The notes below the pieces were generated by a model, which saw nothing but the letters and a program-made list of their open reading frames with translations, had not been told where the DNA came from and did not search any database. Positions 16,392 through 26,262 of a stretch of DNA of 64,000 nt are shown piece by piece. The position numbers were made by a program, and so were the translations under genes. Numbering within the stretch: the stretch's first letter is position 1; the number at the start of each line of letters is the position of its first letter. Source of the DNA: Algoriphagus chordae (lineage in GTDB: Bacteria > Bacteroidota > Bacteroidia > Cytophagales > Cyclobacteriaceae); assembly GCF_003254055.1 (NCBI RefSeq), contig NZ_QKZT01000018.1, positions 1-64,000 on the forward strand, read 5' to 3'.

Positions 16392-18197
16392 ATGCAGAAC
16401 ATTAGGAATATCGCGATCATCGCTCACGTTGACCACGGCAAAACAACGCTAGTGGATAAAATCATTCACGCTTCAAAGCTCTTCAGAGAGAATCAGCAAT
16501 TTGACGATCTGATTCTTGACAGTAACGATCTAGAGCGTGAAAGAGGAATTACCATTCTTTCTAAAAACGTATCAGTACGATATAAAGACACAAAAATCAA
16601 CATCATTGACACTCCTGGTCACGCCGATTTCGGTGGTGAAGTAGAGCGAGTGTTGAAAATGGCTGATGGCGTGATCCTTTTGGTAGATGCTTTCGAAGGA
16701 CCTATGCCACAGACCCGATTTGTATTGGGCAAAGCACTGGATCTTGGATTGACTCCTATCGTGGTCGTGAATAAGGTAGATAAAGAAAACTGTCGTCCAG
16801 ACGAGGTTCATGAATCCGTATTCGAATTGATGTTCAACTTGGACGCTACCGAAGAGCAACTGGAATTCCAGACACTTTACGGTTCTGCGAAGCAAAACTG
16901 GATGGGTCCAGACTGGAAAAACCCTACTGACTCTATCATTCCTTTGTTGGATGCAATCGTAGAATATATCCCTGCTCCAAAGATCGAAGAAGGTACGCTT
17001 CAGATGCAGATCACTTCTTTGGATTATTCCAACTTTGTAGGTCGTATCGCTATCGGTAGAATCAAAAGAGGTACTATCAAGGAAAACCAGCAGCTTGCTT
17101 TGATGAAGGCTGATGGATCTGTGAAAAAAGTAAAAGTGAAAGAACTGCATGTGTTCGAAGGCTTGGGCAAAAACAAAGTAGAGGAAGCATTCGCTGGAGA
17201 TATTTGTGCGGTTACAGGAATCGAAGGTTTCGACATTGGAGATACGCTCTCTGATGTGGAAAATCAAGAGGCTCTTCCAAGAATCTCTATCGATGAGCCT
17301 ACAATGAATATGCTTTTCACGATCAACAACTCTCCTTTCTTCGGTAAAGAAGGGAAATTTGTGACTTCCCGTCACCTGAGAGATAGATTGATGAAAGAGA
17401 CTGAGAAAAACTTGGCACTTCGTGTAGAGTCAACAGACTCTGAGGACAAGTTCTTGGTATATGGTCGTGGAATTCTTCACTTGTCTGTCTTGATCGAGAC
17501 GATGAGAAGAGAAGGATATGAGCTTCAGGTAGGTCAGCCTCAGGTTATTTTCAAAGAAGAAAATGGTCAGAAGCTTGAGCCAATCGAAACATTGGTAGTA
17601 GATGTACCTCAGGAGACTGCTGGTAAGGTGATCGAATTGGCAACTCAGCGTAAAGGTGAATTGCTTGTGATGGAGCCAAAAGGTGATCTTCAACACTTGG
17701 AGTTCAGCATTCCATCAAGAGGTTTGATTGGTTTGAGAAACAACATGCTTACCGCTACTCAAGGTGAAGCAATCATGAACCATAGATTCACTGCCTACGA
17801 GCCTTTCAAAGGTCCAATCCCAGGCAGAATTAACGGATCATTGATCTCTATGGACAATGGTCAGTGTACTGCTTATGCGATCGACAAACTTCAGGATAGA
17901 GGTACTTTCTTCGTAGAGCCAGGTGATGATCTATACACAGGTCAGGTGATCGGAGAAAACTCTCGTGAGAATGACATCGTGGTAAACGTGCAAAAAGGTA
18001 AGAAATTGACCAATATGCGTGCTTCAGGATCTGATGACAATGCACGTATCACACCAGCTAAGAAGTTCTCTCTGGAAGAATCTATGGAATACATCCAGAA
18101 GGATGAGTACTTAGAGATCACTCCAAAATCCATGAGAATGAGAAAAATCTATTTGGACGAAGGCGAAAGAACTAGAAACGCAAAGAAAGAATCTTAA
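16392..18197 (+). CDS. typA: Ribosome-associated GTPase TypA/BipA
   Basis: This 601-residue translational GTPase has the G motifs AHVDHGKTT (G1), RGITI (G2), DTPGHADFGGE (G3) and NKVD (G4) in the first 140 residues. EF-Tu-like domain II, two EF-G-like ferredoxin-fold domains (IPSRGLIGLRNNMLTATQGE) and the TypA-specific C-terminal region (NSRENDIVVNVQKGKKLTNM) follow. It assists 50S assembly and translation under stress. The ATG at 16392 (MQNIRNIAIIAHVDHG) matches the family; an upstream TTG would lie inside the promoter. Single-gene transcription unit. Confidence 0.96.
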   Translation: MQNIRNIAIIAHVDHGKTTLVDKIIHASKLFRENQQFDDLILDSNDLERERGITILSKNVSVRYKDTKINIIDTPGHADFGGEVERVLKMADGVILLVDAFEGPMPQTRFVLGKALDLGLTPIVVVNKVDKENCRPDEVHESVFELMFNLDATEEQLEFQTLYGSAKQNWMGPDWKNPTDSIIPLLDAIVEYIPAPKIEEGTLQMQITSLDYSNFVGRIAIGRIKRGTIKENQQLALMKADGSVKKVKVKELHVFEGLGKNKVEEAFAGDICAVTGIEGFDIGDTLSDVENQEALPRISIDEPTMNMLFTINNSPFFGKEGKFVTSRHLRDRLMKETEKNLALRVESTDSEDKFLVYGRGILHLSVLIETMRREGYELQVGQPQVIFKEENGQKLEPIETLVVDVPQETAGKVIELATQRKGELLVMEPKGDLQHLEFSIPSRGLIGLRNNMLTATQGEAIMNHRFTAYEPFKGPIPGRINGSLISMDNGQCTAYAIDKLQDRGTFFVEPGDDLYTGQVIGENSRENDIVVNVQKGKKLTNMRASGSDDNARITPAKKFSLEESMEYIQKDEYLEITPKSMRMRKIYLDEGERTRNAKKES

Positions 18198-18224
18198 TCA
18201 TATTTTAGATTCAAGAACATATAG

Positions 18225-18259
18225 AATCCCTCAAGCTTAAAGTTTGAGGGATTTTTTTT
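18225..18259. terminator. typA terminator, shared with the convergent gene
   Basis: The 10-bp stem AATCCCTCAA (18225-18234) and TTGAGGGATT (18244-18253) is followed by a T run. It lies between typA and the minus-strand aldo/keto reductase gene. Confidence 0.8.
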
Positions 18260-18262
18260 ATA

Positions 18263-19249
18263 CTACCATAGCTCATGCACCTCAGCACGGATGTGCTTGT
18301 CGTAGATTTTCTTCACGGCAGCCATTTGCTCAGAGCTAATAGCCGGTAGTTGTCCAGCGTTCACATTCGCCTCCAACTGAGCCAATTTAGATGCTCCAGG
18401 AATCACCACACTCACTTCATCATACATCAGAATCCATCGAAGGGCAAGAGAAGCCAAAGCTCCATCTCCTTTGAAAACCTCTCTCAGCTCATCTAAAGCT
18501 GGAAATGCTTTTTCTAGCGGCACTCCTGCAAAAGTCTCTCCCTTATCAAATGCCTTCCCTTCCCGATTGAAGTGACGGTGATCGTCTTTGGAAAAAGTGC
18601 TTTCTGAAGTGATTTTACCGGAAAGCAATCCACTAGCAAGTGGGACGCGAATGATCAATCCTATATTTTTTGCGGTCGCAAGGGTAAAAAGCTCCTCAGC
18701 TGGCTTTTGTCTAAACATATTGAAGATCACCTGTATGCTAGAAACAACCTCATATTCCATGGCACATTTAGCTTCATCCACCTGCTCTACACTCACCCCC
18801 ATAGCGGCAACTTTCCCCTCCGCTATCAACTTCTCAAACAAGTGAAAAACATCATCTCTCTGGTACACAGAAGTAGGTGGGCAATGCAACTGGATCAGGT
18901 CCAACCTATTCAGTCCTGTATTCCTCAGGCTATCCTCCACATGTCTACGTAATTTATCAACAGTATAAGTCTCATCAATATGCGGTTGAATTCTTCTGCC
19001 ACACTTAGTAGCCACATAAATTCGCTCTGATCGCTCTCGGACCACCTGTCCCACCATCGCTTCACTCAAACCAGCATCATAGACATCCGCTGTATCTACA
19101 AAATTCACTCCCTTGTCAAAGGCTGCATGCAATATTTCCTCTGCTATTTTCGGCTTAAACGGGGTGCCCCAACCTCCTCCAACTTGCCATGTTCCCAGAC
19201 CTATTTCTGAAACTTTCCATCCGGTCTTTCCTAAGATTCTATAATTCAT
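18263..19249 (-). CDS. Aldo/keto reductase
   Basis: The 328-residue protein shows the family TIM barrel and catalytic tetrad: Asp and Tyr in NFVDTADVYDAGLSE, Lys in YVATKCGR and His in LIQLHCPP. The cofactor end IPGASKLAQLEANVNAG binds NADP(H) in relatives. It resembles the YajO/Tas-like reductases; the substrate cannot be told. The start MNYRILGKTGWKVSEIGLGT fits the family. It converges with typA. Confidence 0.9.
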   Translation of the reverse strand: MNYRILGKTGWKVSEIGLGTWQVGGGWGTPFKPKIAEEILHAAFDKGVNFVDTADVYDAGLSEAMVGQVVRERSERIYVATKCGRRIQPHIDETYTVDKLRRHVEDSLRNTGLNRLDLIQLHCPPTSVYQRDDVFHLFEKLIAEGKVAAMGVSVEQVDEAKCAMEYEVVSSIQVIFNMFRQKPAEELFTLATAKNIGLIIRVPLASGLLSGKITSESTFSKDDHRHFNREGKAFDKGETFAGVPLEKAFPALDELREVFKGDGALASLALRWILMYDEVSVVIPGASKLAQLEANVNAGQLPAISSEQMAAVKKIYDKHIRAEVHELW

Positions 19250-19413
19250 GCTTTTATGGTTTTATTGAAAAAAGGGAATTGAAATTCAAAAGGAAGGCAA
19301 AAAATCGCCTGATTATCTAAAAGTAATTTAAATTTTTATCTTTAGAATCACGGTTCAAACTGATATTTGTCCGTTTGAAAAACCTAGTATCTTTCAAGCC
19401 AAAACCAACAGAA

Positions 19414-19806
19414 ATGAAATCAAGAAGACATTTTATCAAAACCATCGGCTTGGCAAGTGCCACTGCTGTCTTACCTATAACCTCAATCGCTAAAGAAATG
19501 GCAAAACAAAAAATGATTCACCAAGTTTACTTTTGGCTACATGATGAAGCCAATACGCAAGAATTTCTCACAGAAGCTGTCCCTATGCTAGGTCGCTGCA
19601 AAACGGTAGGCAAATTCATCGCTGGTACGCCTGCGGCTACCGAAGACAGAGATGTAGTCGATCATAGCTTCCAAGTGTCTTGTACGGCTTTCTTTGATAG
19701 CTTAGAAGATCAATTGGTCTACCAGTCCGATCCGCTGCACCTAGAGTTTATTGACAAGTATTCCCACATGTGGAAAAAAGTACAAGTGTACGACATCGCG
19801 ATCTAA
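19414..19806 (+). CDS. Exported Dabb (stress-responsive A/B barrel) domain protein
   Basis: A twin-arginine-like leader (MKSRRHFIKTIGLASATAVL) is followed by a small ferredoxin-like barrel: KMIHQVYFWLHDEANTQEFL, then GKFIAGTPAATEDRDVVDHS, then the HSFQVSCTAFFDSLEDQLVY strand and helix and the HLEFIDKYSHMWKKVQVYDI end. Dabb proteins are dimeric and mostly uncharacterised. I place the start at the ATG at 19414, since an upstream in-frame TTG at 19375 would put 13 residues before the twin arginines. Likely a single gene. Confidence 0.78.
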   Translation: MKSRRHFIKTIGLASATAVLPITSIAKEMAKQKMIHQVYFWLHDEANTQEFLTEAVPMLGRCKTVGKFIAGTPAATEDRDVVDHSFQVSCTAFFDSLEDQLVYQSDPLHLEFIDKYSHMWKKVQVYDIAI

Positions 19807-19862
19807 TCTAGATCCAAAAGCAGCTCTCATTCGTAGTTACTACAACAGTTTATCCTAATCAT

Positions 19863-21182
19863 ATGAATAACTCTAAGTGGATTTTCGGACTGTTAATTTT
19901 GCTCATCTGGTCTTGTGACCCAAAGGATGAGATAATTCCTGATCCACAATCGGATAAGGTGAGAGCTGCTATTTTTGATTCTATGGAGGAATGGTATTAT
20001 TGGAATGAAGAGCTACCAGCCTCTGTCAATACTGCTGATTATTCTTCGAATGAAGAGTTTCTAAATGCCATCACCTTCAAACCACTGGACCGCTTCTCCT
20101 ATCTCACTACTCAGGAAGCATTCAACAAGGCATTTGTGGGCAAAAATGCTGGTCATGGTTTTGGATTCGCCTTCGATGCTACCGAAAGGCTCTACCTTAC
20201 TTTTGTGTTTGCGGAATCTCCTGCAGGTCTAGACGGCTGGCAGCGTGGCTGGGAAATCACAGCAATAAATGGAAAGCCTATCTCAGCCTATCAAAATGCT
20301 TCTGGTGGATACGATTTCCAGTTGGGTAGCTCAGACCCTGGAATCAGCAATTCCTTCACTTTCAAATTACCCGACGGCAGCAGTACAACCCGCACCAATA
20401 TAAAAGCTGAATACCAGTCAAATTCAGTGCTTCATCAGGAGGTAATTGATCTTGCCGACAAAAAAGTGGGATACTGGGTTTATCAGAGCTTCAAAGCTAC
20501 AGCCGGTCAATCTCCTACCAAAAGTCTGGAAGTGGATGAATCCATGGCGTTTTTCGAAGCTGCAGGAATTGATGAATTGATCATCGATCTCAGATACAAT
20601 GGCGGAGGCTCAGTGGCAGTAGCTGAGCAAATCAACAATTACCTGATCCAGACCTCCAACTCAGGGAAATTGATGTACACCAATAAGCTGAATTCTCTAA
20701 AATCAGAGCTGCAGAAATCTGTCCACTTCGAAAAGAAGGGAAGCCTGAACCTAGACAAATTGATTTTCATCACCTCTAGAGGCTCTGCTTCAGCCTCTGA
20801 ATTAGTAATCAATTCACTGAATCCTTACAGTGATATCATCCTAGTTGGTGACAACACCTATGGTAAACCTGTGGGATCCTTCCCCCTCTCCAACTACAAT
20901 GACATACTGAAGCAAAATAACGTGGAGCTAGTTCCTATCACTTTTGCCACAGCAAATGCTGAGGGAAAAGCTGAGTATTTCGATGGATTCCCCGCTGACT
21001 TCGCGGTAGGAGATTCGCCTCAATTCAATTGGGGAGATCAAAATGACCTTCGCCTAGCTGCTGCATTGCGGTTCATAGAAGATGGATCCGTTGGCGGTAG
21101 ACTTCTAAACACCTTCTACAGAGCCAACTGGGAAATGATCGATCAATTCAAAGGATTGGAGCAGGAGTTTCCTGCTTATTGA
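19863..21182 (+). CDS. S41-family peptidase, lipoprotein
   Basis: The 439-residue protein begins with a lipoprotein signal (MNNSKWIFGLLILLIWSC). An N-terminal helical domain (SMEEWYYWNEELPASVN) and a PDZ-like segment (ESPAGLDGWQRGWEITAING) precede the S41 protease domain. The catalytic serine lies in FITSRGSASASELVIN and the lysine in VGDNTYGKPVGS. Carboxyl-terminal processing proteases of this kind cleave periplasmic or surface proteins. It stands alone. Confidence 0.9.
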   Translation: MNNSKWIFGLLILLIWSCDPKDEIIPDPQSDKVRAAIFDSMEEWYYWNEELPASVNTADYSSNEEFLNAITFKPLDRFSYLTTQEAFNKAFVGKNAGHGFGFAFDATERLYLTFVFAESPAGLDGWQRGWEITAINGKPISAYQNASGGYDFQLGSSDPGISNSFTFKLPDGSSTTRTNIKAEYQSNSVLHQEVIDLADKKVGYWVYQSFKATAGQSPTKSLEVDESMAFFEAAGIDELIIDLRYNGGGSVAVAEQINNYLIQTSNSGKLMYTNKLNSLKSELQKSVHFEKKGSLNLDKLIFITSRGSASASELVINSLNPYSDIILVGDNTYGKPVGSFPLSNYNDILKQNNVELVPITFATANAEGKAEYFDGFPADFAVGDSPQFNWGDQNDLRLAAALRFIEDGSVGGRLLNTFYRANWEMIDQFKGLEQEFPAY

Positions 21183-21403
21183 TAAGAGATTATCGATTTT
21201 ATGTCAGCAAAGATTTCGGAGCGGAAGATAATTTAGCACACATTTTTGGTCAGCTGAATACGATTCTTTACTGACAGGCCCCTGTGGCACAGAAAAGCGC
21301 CGAAGGTGCATAAGCATTCATAACCCTGTACGAAGTGCAGGGTAAATGAATCGACAATTCTCCAAAGCCCTGAAAGGGTGAAACTCGCTGCCTCCCTGGC
21401 TAA

Positions 21404-21575
21404 AACCTGACCGTTCGTTATTTGCCATCCCAAAAATCTATCGTAGGATTTCTAATCCGACACAGCAATCAGCCTAAGGGAAGTATCACCAAAAGTCAAT
21501 TTACAAAGTCAAAAAAAGTCAAAAAATTAGATCCAAAAAGTCCTGCTTCTGGAGAAGCAGGACAACTTACTGTAG
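21404..21575. repeat. Degenerate ~170-bp direct repeat, copy A, ending in a GTCCTGCTTCT palindrome
   Basis: Shared landmarks with copy B (21848-22023), in the same order, are GTTCGTNATTTG, CTATCGTAGGANTTCTAATC, CAGCAAT, CCTAAGGGAA and TATCACCAAAA, then the palindrome GTCCTGCTTCT/AGAAGCAGGAC (21540-21563) and CAACTTACTGTA. There is no coding frame that both copies keep. The spacer 21183-22075 between the S41 and M1 peptidase genes holds these two copies and one long-hairpin element, and no gene. Confidence 0.7.
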
Positions 21576-21611
21576 CAAATATTCACTTTCTTGCCTATAG
21601 ATATTTTAAAT

Positions 21612-21760
21612 AGGATGGTCTCGGCAAGCTCGACCAACGCAGCTCAAGTATAGAGTTAGTAGGATAAGGAATTACGGCTCTGCCGTAATTCCTCATCCTA
21701 CCTCTGCCACAAACTAAATCCGGTCTCCGAGGCCGGCTACTGAGCTCGTCGCAATATGCC
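21612..21760. repeat. Long-hairpin intergenic element, copy 2
   Basis: The core stem pairs 21660-21677 with 21683-21700 (17 of 18 matches, apex GGCTCTGCC). It is flanked on the left by GGTCTCGGCAAGCTCGACCA and on the right by GAGGCCGGCTACTGAGCTCG. The arrangement equals the elements at 12.9 and 61.0 kb, while the stem sequence itself differs. Confidence 0.65.
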
Positions 21761-21847
21761 ATGGTGATTGTGTTGCTACTGTCATCATTGTGGATATAAA
21801 TTTAATCAACTTCGAGGCCTCCGCGTTCCTCCCAGCGTGCTTTGCGG

Positions 21848-22023
21848 TTAAAACTACGCTGTTCGTGATTTGTAATTGCGAAGCTCTATCGTAGGAGTTC
21901 TAATCTGTCTCAGCAATAAACCTAAGGGAACTATCACCAAAAACCGATGTGCGATGTCTCTACAACCCATAATTTAGACTAAAAAAAGTCCTGCTTCTGG
22001 AGAAGCAGGACAACTTACTGTAA
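21848..22023. repeat. Degenerate ~170-bp direct repeat, copy B
   Basis: Same order of landmarks as copy A, ending in the palindrome at 21988-22011. The palindrome is identical in both copies while the remainder has drifted, which suggests selection on, or recent renewal of, the palindromic end. Confidence 0.7.
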
Positions 22024-22075
22024 CATTCTAAACTTCGCGACCGCGTTTCTCTCTGCGAACCCCGCGGTTAAAACC

Positions 22076-23755
22076 TTACTTTTTCTTCTGAAAATCAGCA
22101 TCCATCAAAACCCATGACTCTGGATCCAACACCACTTTCGTAGGCTCAAAGTCTACTGGAAGAGAGAAAGTGTTTTTCTCTTTATCTATCGTGACGGTTT
22201 CTAGTATCGGCTTTTTAGATTCAGACTCATAAAAAGCCACTTGAATAGGCATCTCGAATAAGCTCCCATTATTTTGACTTTGATTCAGCGAGATATTCAC
22301 TGCTTTTTTATTCTTATCGTAAGTCCAAGTTCCATCCACTACCAAAGCTCCTGGTTTGTACAACCACTGATCAAAGAAAACCTCAAGATCCATTCCTGAC
22401 ACTTCCTCCATTTCTCTGATAAAATCAGCAGTCGTAGCATTCAAATCCTGGTATTTAGCATAATAGGCACGAATACCTTTCCAAAACAAATCATCTCCAA
22501 GCTTTCCTCGCAGCATATGCAAAACCCATGAGCCTTTATGATAGGTCTGAGAACTGGTCACCTTAGTCATATCTTCCAGATTGTCATGAATAATGGTATA
22601 GCCCGGGTTTTCGGCATGAAAAGCATCGACACGCTTCTTACTCGTTGACATCTGATCCATAAATGCATCTTGCCCATATTGATGCTCGATGAATAGAGAA
22701 GTGAAGTAAGTTGCAAAACCTTCGCTCAACCACACATCATCCCAATCGTATTCGGTCACAGCATTTCCAAACCACTGATGAGCAATCTCGTGGATTACCA
22801 CATTTCTCCAGCGCTCATTCCGATCACCTACCACCGATCCCTCTGAGTACAAAATCGCTGAAGCAGCTTCCATTCCTCCACTTACGCTATTGGATTGAAT
22901 ATTTGCGAGTTTCTCATAGGAGAAAGGTCCTACATAATCAGAGTAGAACTCCAGTGCTTTTTTGGTAGGCTCAGCGAAATCATAGAAACCCGCATCTCTA
23001 TCCTGACGGTAAACCCAGGTTTGAATTGCTTTCCCCTCAAAATCATCCACATGCTGCATAGCAAATTCTGCTACTCCTAAAACATACAGCCAAGAAGCAA
23101 TCGGAACAGACTGCTTCCAATGCGTTAGTCTATAGCCATTGCCAAGGTCTGTTTCTTCCACCTTGAGCCCGTTGGAAACTACCTGATAATGATCAGGAGC
23201 CGTCACTACAAACTCACTGGTAGCCTTATCATAAGGATGATCCACCACTGCCAGCCAGTTTCTCGCTTTGTTCGGCCAGTTATCACTAAAGAAGGTACGG
23301 TCTCCATACCTATTCTCAGCGATCTTCAGCCCTGTCACCGGTACTCCGGAGTATGTCACTGTATATTGACTTCGTTGGTTTAGGCTTGAAGCAGCAGGCA
23401 AATTGATCTTCAATTCATCTCCTTCATGCGTAAAACTCAGTTCATTGCCATCTGCCATCACCTGGCTCACGCTCATTCCTTTATTTTCTAAAGCCTCAGA
23501 TGCTTTGGTCAAATCCAATCGTAATACCTGTACTCCATCAGCCATATACCTCACATCAATGGTGGTTTTGCATTTGATCTCATCCGTATCATCAGAAAGC
23601 TCTATCCGAAATTGATAATTCAGAATATTGACTTTGGGGTTTTTGGGATACTTATCTGCGTATGAAAAAGTACTGATACCCGACAATAGTAGAATTAGCA
23701 GAAACTTCATTCCATTATGCATGACAGCCTTTGATTTACTCGTCAAATTTCTCAT
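22076..23755 (-). CDS. M1-family metallopeptidase (aminopeptidase N type), exported
   Basis: The 559-residue protein carries the gluzincin site HEIAHQWFGN (HExxH at 322-326) and the third zinc ligand Glu345 in VWLSEGFATYF. The exopeptidase motif appears as GGMEAASAI in place of the usual GAMEN. A signal peptide runs MKFLLILLLSGISTFSYA, preceded by 15 extra residues that contain two other Met starts. The ATG at 23755 overlaps the upstream M24 peptidase stop by four bases (ATGA), so the two are co-translated. Together they would degrade peptides in the periplasm, one removing general N-terminal residues and the other X-Pro. Confidence 0.9.
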   Translation of the reverse strand: MRNLTSKSKAVMHNGMKFLLILLLSGISTFSYADKYPKNPKVNILNYQFRIELSDDTDEIKCKTTIDVRYMADGVQVLRLDLTKASEALENKGMSVSQVMADGNELSFTHEGDELKINLPAASSLNQRSQYTVTYSGVPVTGLKIAENRYGDRTFFSDNWPNKARNWLAVVDHPYDKATSEFVVTAPDHYQVVSNGLKVEETDLGNGYRLTHWKQSVPIASWLYVLGVAEFAMQHVDDFEGKAIQTWVYRQDRDAGFYDFAEPTKKALEFYSDYVGPFSYEKLANIQSNSVSGGMEAASAILYSEGSVVGDRNERWRNVVIHEIAHQWFGNAVTEYDWDDVWLSEGFATYFTSLFIEHQYGQDAFMDQMSTSKKRVDAFHAENPGYTIIHDNLEDMTKVTSSQTYHKGSWVLHMLRGKLGDDLFWKGIRAYYAKYQDLNATTADFIREMEEVSGMDLEVFFDQWLYKPGALVVDGTWTYDKNKKAVNISLNQSQNNGSLFEMPIQVAFYESESKKPILETVTIDKEKNTFSLPVDFEPTKVVLDPESWVLMDADFQKKK

Positions 23756-25197
23756 TTCAATGGAAGTTCAGTCGCTGGCAAAAAGTCAATCAAGCCCTTC
23801 TCTGCGATGGTCTTTTCTATGTCTTCAATAGATGAGGGCACAAAGGCACTTAGATTTTCTACACCATCTTCGGTCACCAAAGCCACATCCTCTATTCTGA
23901 CATACAATCTTTCCTCATGAATCCAGATCATCGGATCGATCGTGAATACCATTCCTGCTTGAAGTTTGACCCCATGCACTCGTCCTACATCATGAACAGT
24001 CATGCCCACAGGATGCTGGAAGTGTCCGCGAAATTTGATTCCTTCTTCTACTGCTTTGAGATGTGCTGGCTTTACAAATGTCTTCCCAACCATATACTCT
24101 TTCATATCTGCCGCTGTCAGATCAAGCACTTCTCCTGAAGTGACTCCAGGTTTGATGTGTGTGAAAAACGCATCTCTATAGGCAACTATAAACTCATACA
24201 ATGCCCGCTGCTCATCTGTGAACTGGCCATTGACTGGCCAGATTCTAGTGACATCACTAGAGTAATACTTATAATCCGGAGCATAATCCATCAATACCAA
24301 ATCTCCATCTACCAATTTCTCAGTCTTGTGAAAATAGTGCCCCATATAGGCATTGGTGCCTCCACCAATGATGGCAGGATAGGAATCTCCCATCGCTCCA
24401 TGCATCGTAAACACATACTTGGCAGCAGCTCCCAGCTGATACTCATACACTCCCGGCTTAGTCGATTTCATGGCTTCGATGATTGCCAAACCAGCGATCT
24501 GCGTAGCCTCACGGATAAGCTCTATCTCTCTTGCACTTTTGATCGTACGCATTCCATCCAGTATTGGGCTGAGATCACTTATTTCGAATTGAGGAAATCT
24601 CTGGTTGATCTTTTGGATAAACGCGCCCTCTCTGGAAGAAGCGCCATCCCATGGATCTGAAGCAGACATCACCTGCTTGGCTAGCAAATTATCCCGGCCG
24701 TCATTGCCATTTTCGGCAGGGCTGAATTCTAAGAAAAGTGCTGGAGCAGGTGGTCGGATCAACCCAGATCCAGATAAATCTGCAGCCAAATCTTCGAGTC
24801 CTTTTACGGCATCAAGTCCTGTCAGCTCCTGCACCAAATCTTGATCCTCTGCCGACAAAACCTTGCCTTGACTTCGCTCCATTCCCTCATCTCGGTGCGG
24901 AAGGTATAAAGTAGCTCTTTTGGTTCTACCATTGAGAAGTAAGTAAGCATGGGCAGATTCCACTCCAGTCAAATAGTAGAAATTGTTGGACTGACGAAAA
25001 ACACTGACACCTGGGTTTTCAGCAGCTCCTTGAAGCACCGCGATAGCTTGATCTCCTATTTCCTCATAAATCTTGGCTCGCCTCTCAGCTAGTTCAGCTT
25101 TGGAAAAATCTCCTTTATAATAGTTTTTTTCTTGTGCTATTGCTGAAATAACCATCAGCAATAGCAGCAGCACCGTTAAGTTGTTCTTTTTTTTCAT
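23752..25197 (-). CDS. M24B-family Xaa-Pro aminopeptidase, exported
   Basis: The 481-residue protein has a signal peptide (MKKKNNLTVLLLLLMVISAIA), an aminopeptidase-P N-terminal domain (about 30-175) and a pita-bread catalytic domain. The metal ligands are visible: Asp in LVLMDYAPDYKYYSSDVTRI, His in HFQHPVGMTVHDVGRVHG, and Glu in MIWIHEERLYVRIEDVALV. It removes N-terminal residues that precede proline. I take the ATG at 25197. First gene of a two-gene operon with the M1 peptidase. Confidence 0.92.
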   Translation of the reverse strand: MKKKNNLTVLLLLLMVISAIAQEKNYYKGDFSKAELAERRAKIYEEIGDQAIAVLQGAAENPGVSVFRQSNNFYYLTGVESAHAYLLLNGRTKRATLYLPHRDEGMERSQGKVLSAEDQDLVQELTGLDAVKGLEDLAADLSGSGLIRPPAPALFLEFSPAENGNDGRDNLLAKQVMSASDPWDGASSREGAFIQKINQRFPQFEISDLSPILDGMRTIKSAREIELIREATQIAGLAIIEAMKSTKPGVYEYQLGAAAKYVFTMHGAMGDSYPAIIGGGTNAYMGHYFHKTEKLVDGDLVLMDYAPDYKYYSSDVTRIWPVNGQFTDEQRALYEFIVAYRDAFFTHIKPGVTSGEVLDLTAADMKEYMVGKTFVKPAHLKAVEEGIKFRGHFQHPVGMTVHDVGRVHGVKLQAGMVFTIDPMIWIHEERLYVRIEDVALVTEDGVENLSAFVPSSIEDIEKTIAEKGLIDFLPATELPLK

Positions 25198-25283
25198 AAA
25201 CAATTTTGTTGCTCAGTAATAAGTTGAATATAGGCCGTAACATTGATCCATGCAGATCACTATCAATATTGTGTTGAAATTGG

Positions 25284-26150
25284 TCAATTGGGCTTCACTA
25301 TCAAAATAGGCACTTTCCGCTCTGCATAAGTCAATCGCTCAGCCACACTTCCGATCAACAGATCATCTGCATCCGCATTACCTTTGTTTCCAATAATGAT
25401 CAAATTGGCTTGCTGTTTTGCGGCATATTCATGGATAGATCGGCTGATATGATTGCCGCTGTCTTCCACACAAATCAATGCCTCGCTCAGGCCAGTTTTC
25501 TTTTGGATTTTTTTAAAGGTATTCTCTGCTTTGACACGTAGGCTGTTCTGATATTTCTCCTGGTTTTTGAAGTAGGGAAAATATTGATAGCCAGCTTTGA
25601 GTATGTGCAATGGCATCAATTTGGAAGAAAGTTTCTTCGATAGATTCATACCTCTCAAGATCACTTTCTCGGTATAATCAGAAAAATCCAACGCCAATAC
25701 GATGCTTTCAAACTCTGTCTTTGCTCCTTCTGGAACAAACAAGCAATCAGAATTGGTCAGGCGAATCACCTTGCTGCTAAATACTCCAGTACCTTCTTCC
25801 TTGGCTTTTTTGCCCAGCACCAGCATATTGAAAGGCTGAGAATCCAGCCACTTTATAAGGGAATCCAATTTGCCACCCATTTCAATCTTAATGTGAATAC
25901 TGGACTTCTTTTTGCCAAAAACCTTTTCCACCAACTCTAACACCTCATCTTCAATCACCTCTTCAAGTGGCTTAGGAAGCTGCTGAGTTAAGCTAGTTAG
26001 GTCTGCAGAATCACTTTCTAAGGCCACAAAATGCACCAAAGTCAAGGAATCAAACTCAAACACATCATCCAGCTTTTTAAAATAACTCAAGAGAAACTCA
26101 TCCGTCTCGCTCAGGTCCAGAAAAATCCCAATGTTTTTTAAGGGCTTCAT
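25284..26150 (-). CDS. Tandem-domain universal stress protein
   Basis: Two UspA-like domains are fused (about 1-140 and 145-288). The second keeps an ATP-binding type motif, NLIIIGNKGNADADDLLIGS, followed by VAERLTYAERKVPILIVKP. The first is degenerate: LGKKAKEEGTGVFSSKVIRL. Such proteins act in stress resistance through adenine nucleotide binding. It lies 113 bases after the BCCT transporter gene on the same strand; co-regulation is possible. Confidence 0.88.
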   Translation of the reverse strand: MKPLKNIGIFLDLSETDEFLLSYFKKLDDVFEFDSLTLVHFVALESDSADLTSLTQQLPKPLEEVIEDEVLELVEKVFGKKKSSIHIKIEMGGKLDSLIKWLDSQPFNMLVLGKKAKEEGTGVFSSKVIRLTNSDCLFVPEGAKTEFESIVLALDFSDYTEKVILRGMNLSKKLSSKLMPLHILKAGYQYFPYFKNQEKYQNSLRVKAENTFKKIQKKTGLSEALICVEDSGNHISRSIHEYAAKQQANLIIIGNKGNADADDLLIGSVAERLTYAERKVPILIVKPN

Positions 26151-26262
26151 GCGTATATATTTTGATTATTAATAGCCACACAGACTGACCAGATCTTCAT
26201 TCGGGAGAATTTCGCATCACAGACACTAATCCCTCTATTAAACGCTTTTGTCATGCTAGCTT

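Noticed and set aside
16572..17375. 267-codon minus-strand frame inside typA
   Set aside because: Antisense shadow of a strongly conserved GTPase; composition odd (His, Phe and Arg-rich) and without domain.
24157..24660. 167-codon plus-strand frame inside the M24 peptidase gene
   Set aside because: Antisense to a coding region with clear metal ligands; no independent evidence.
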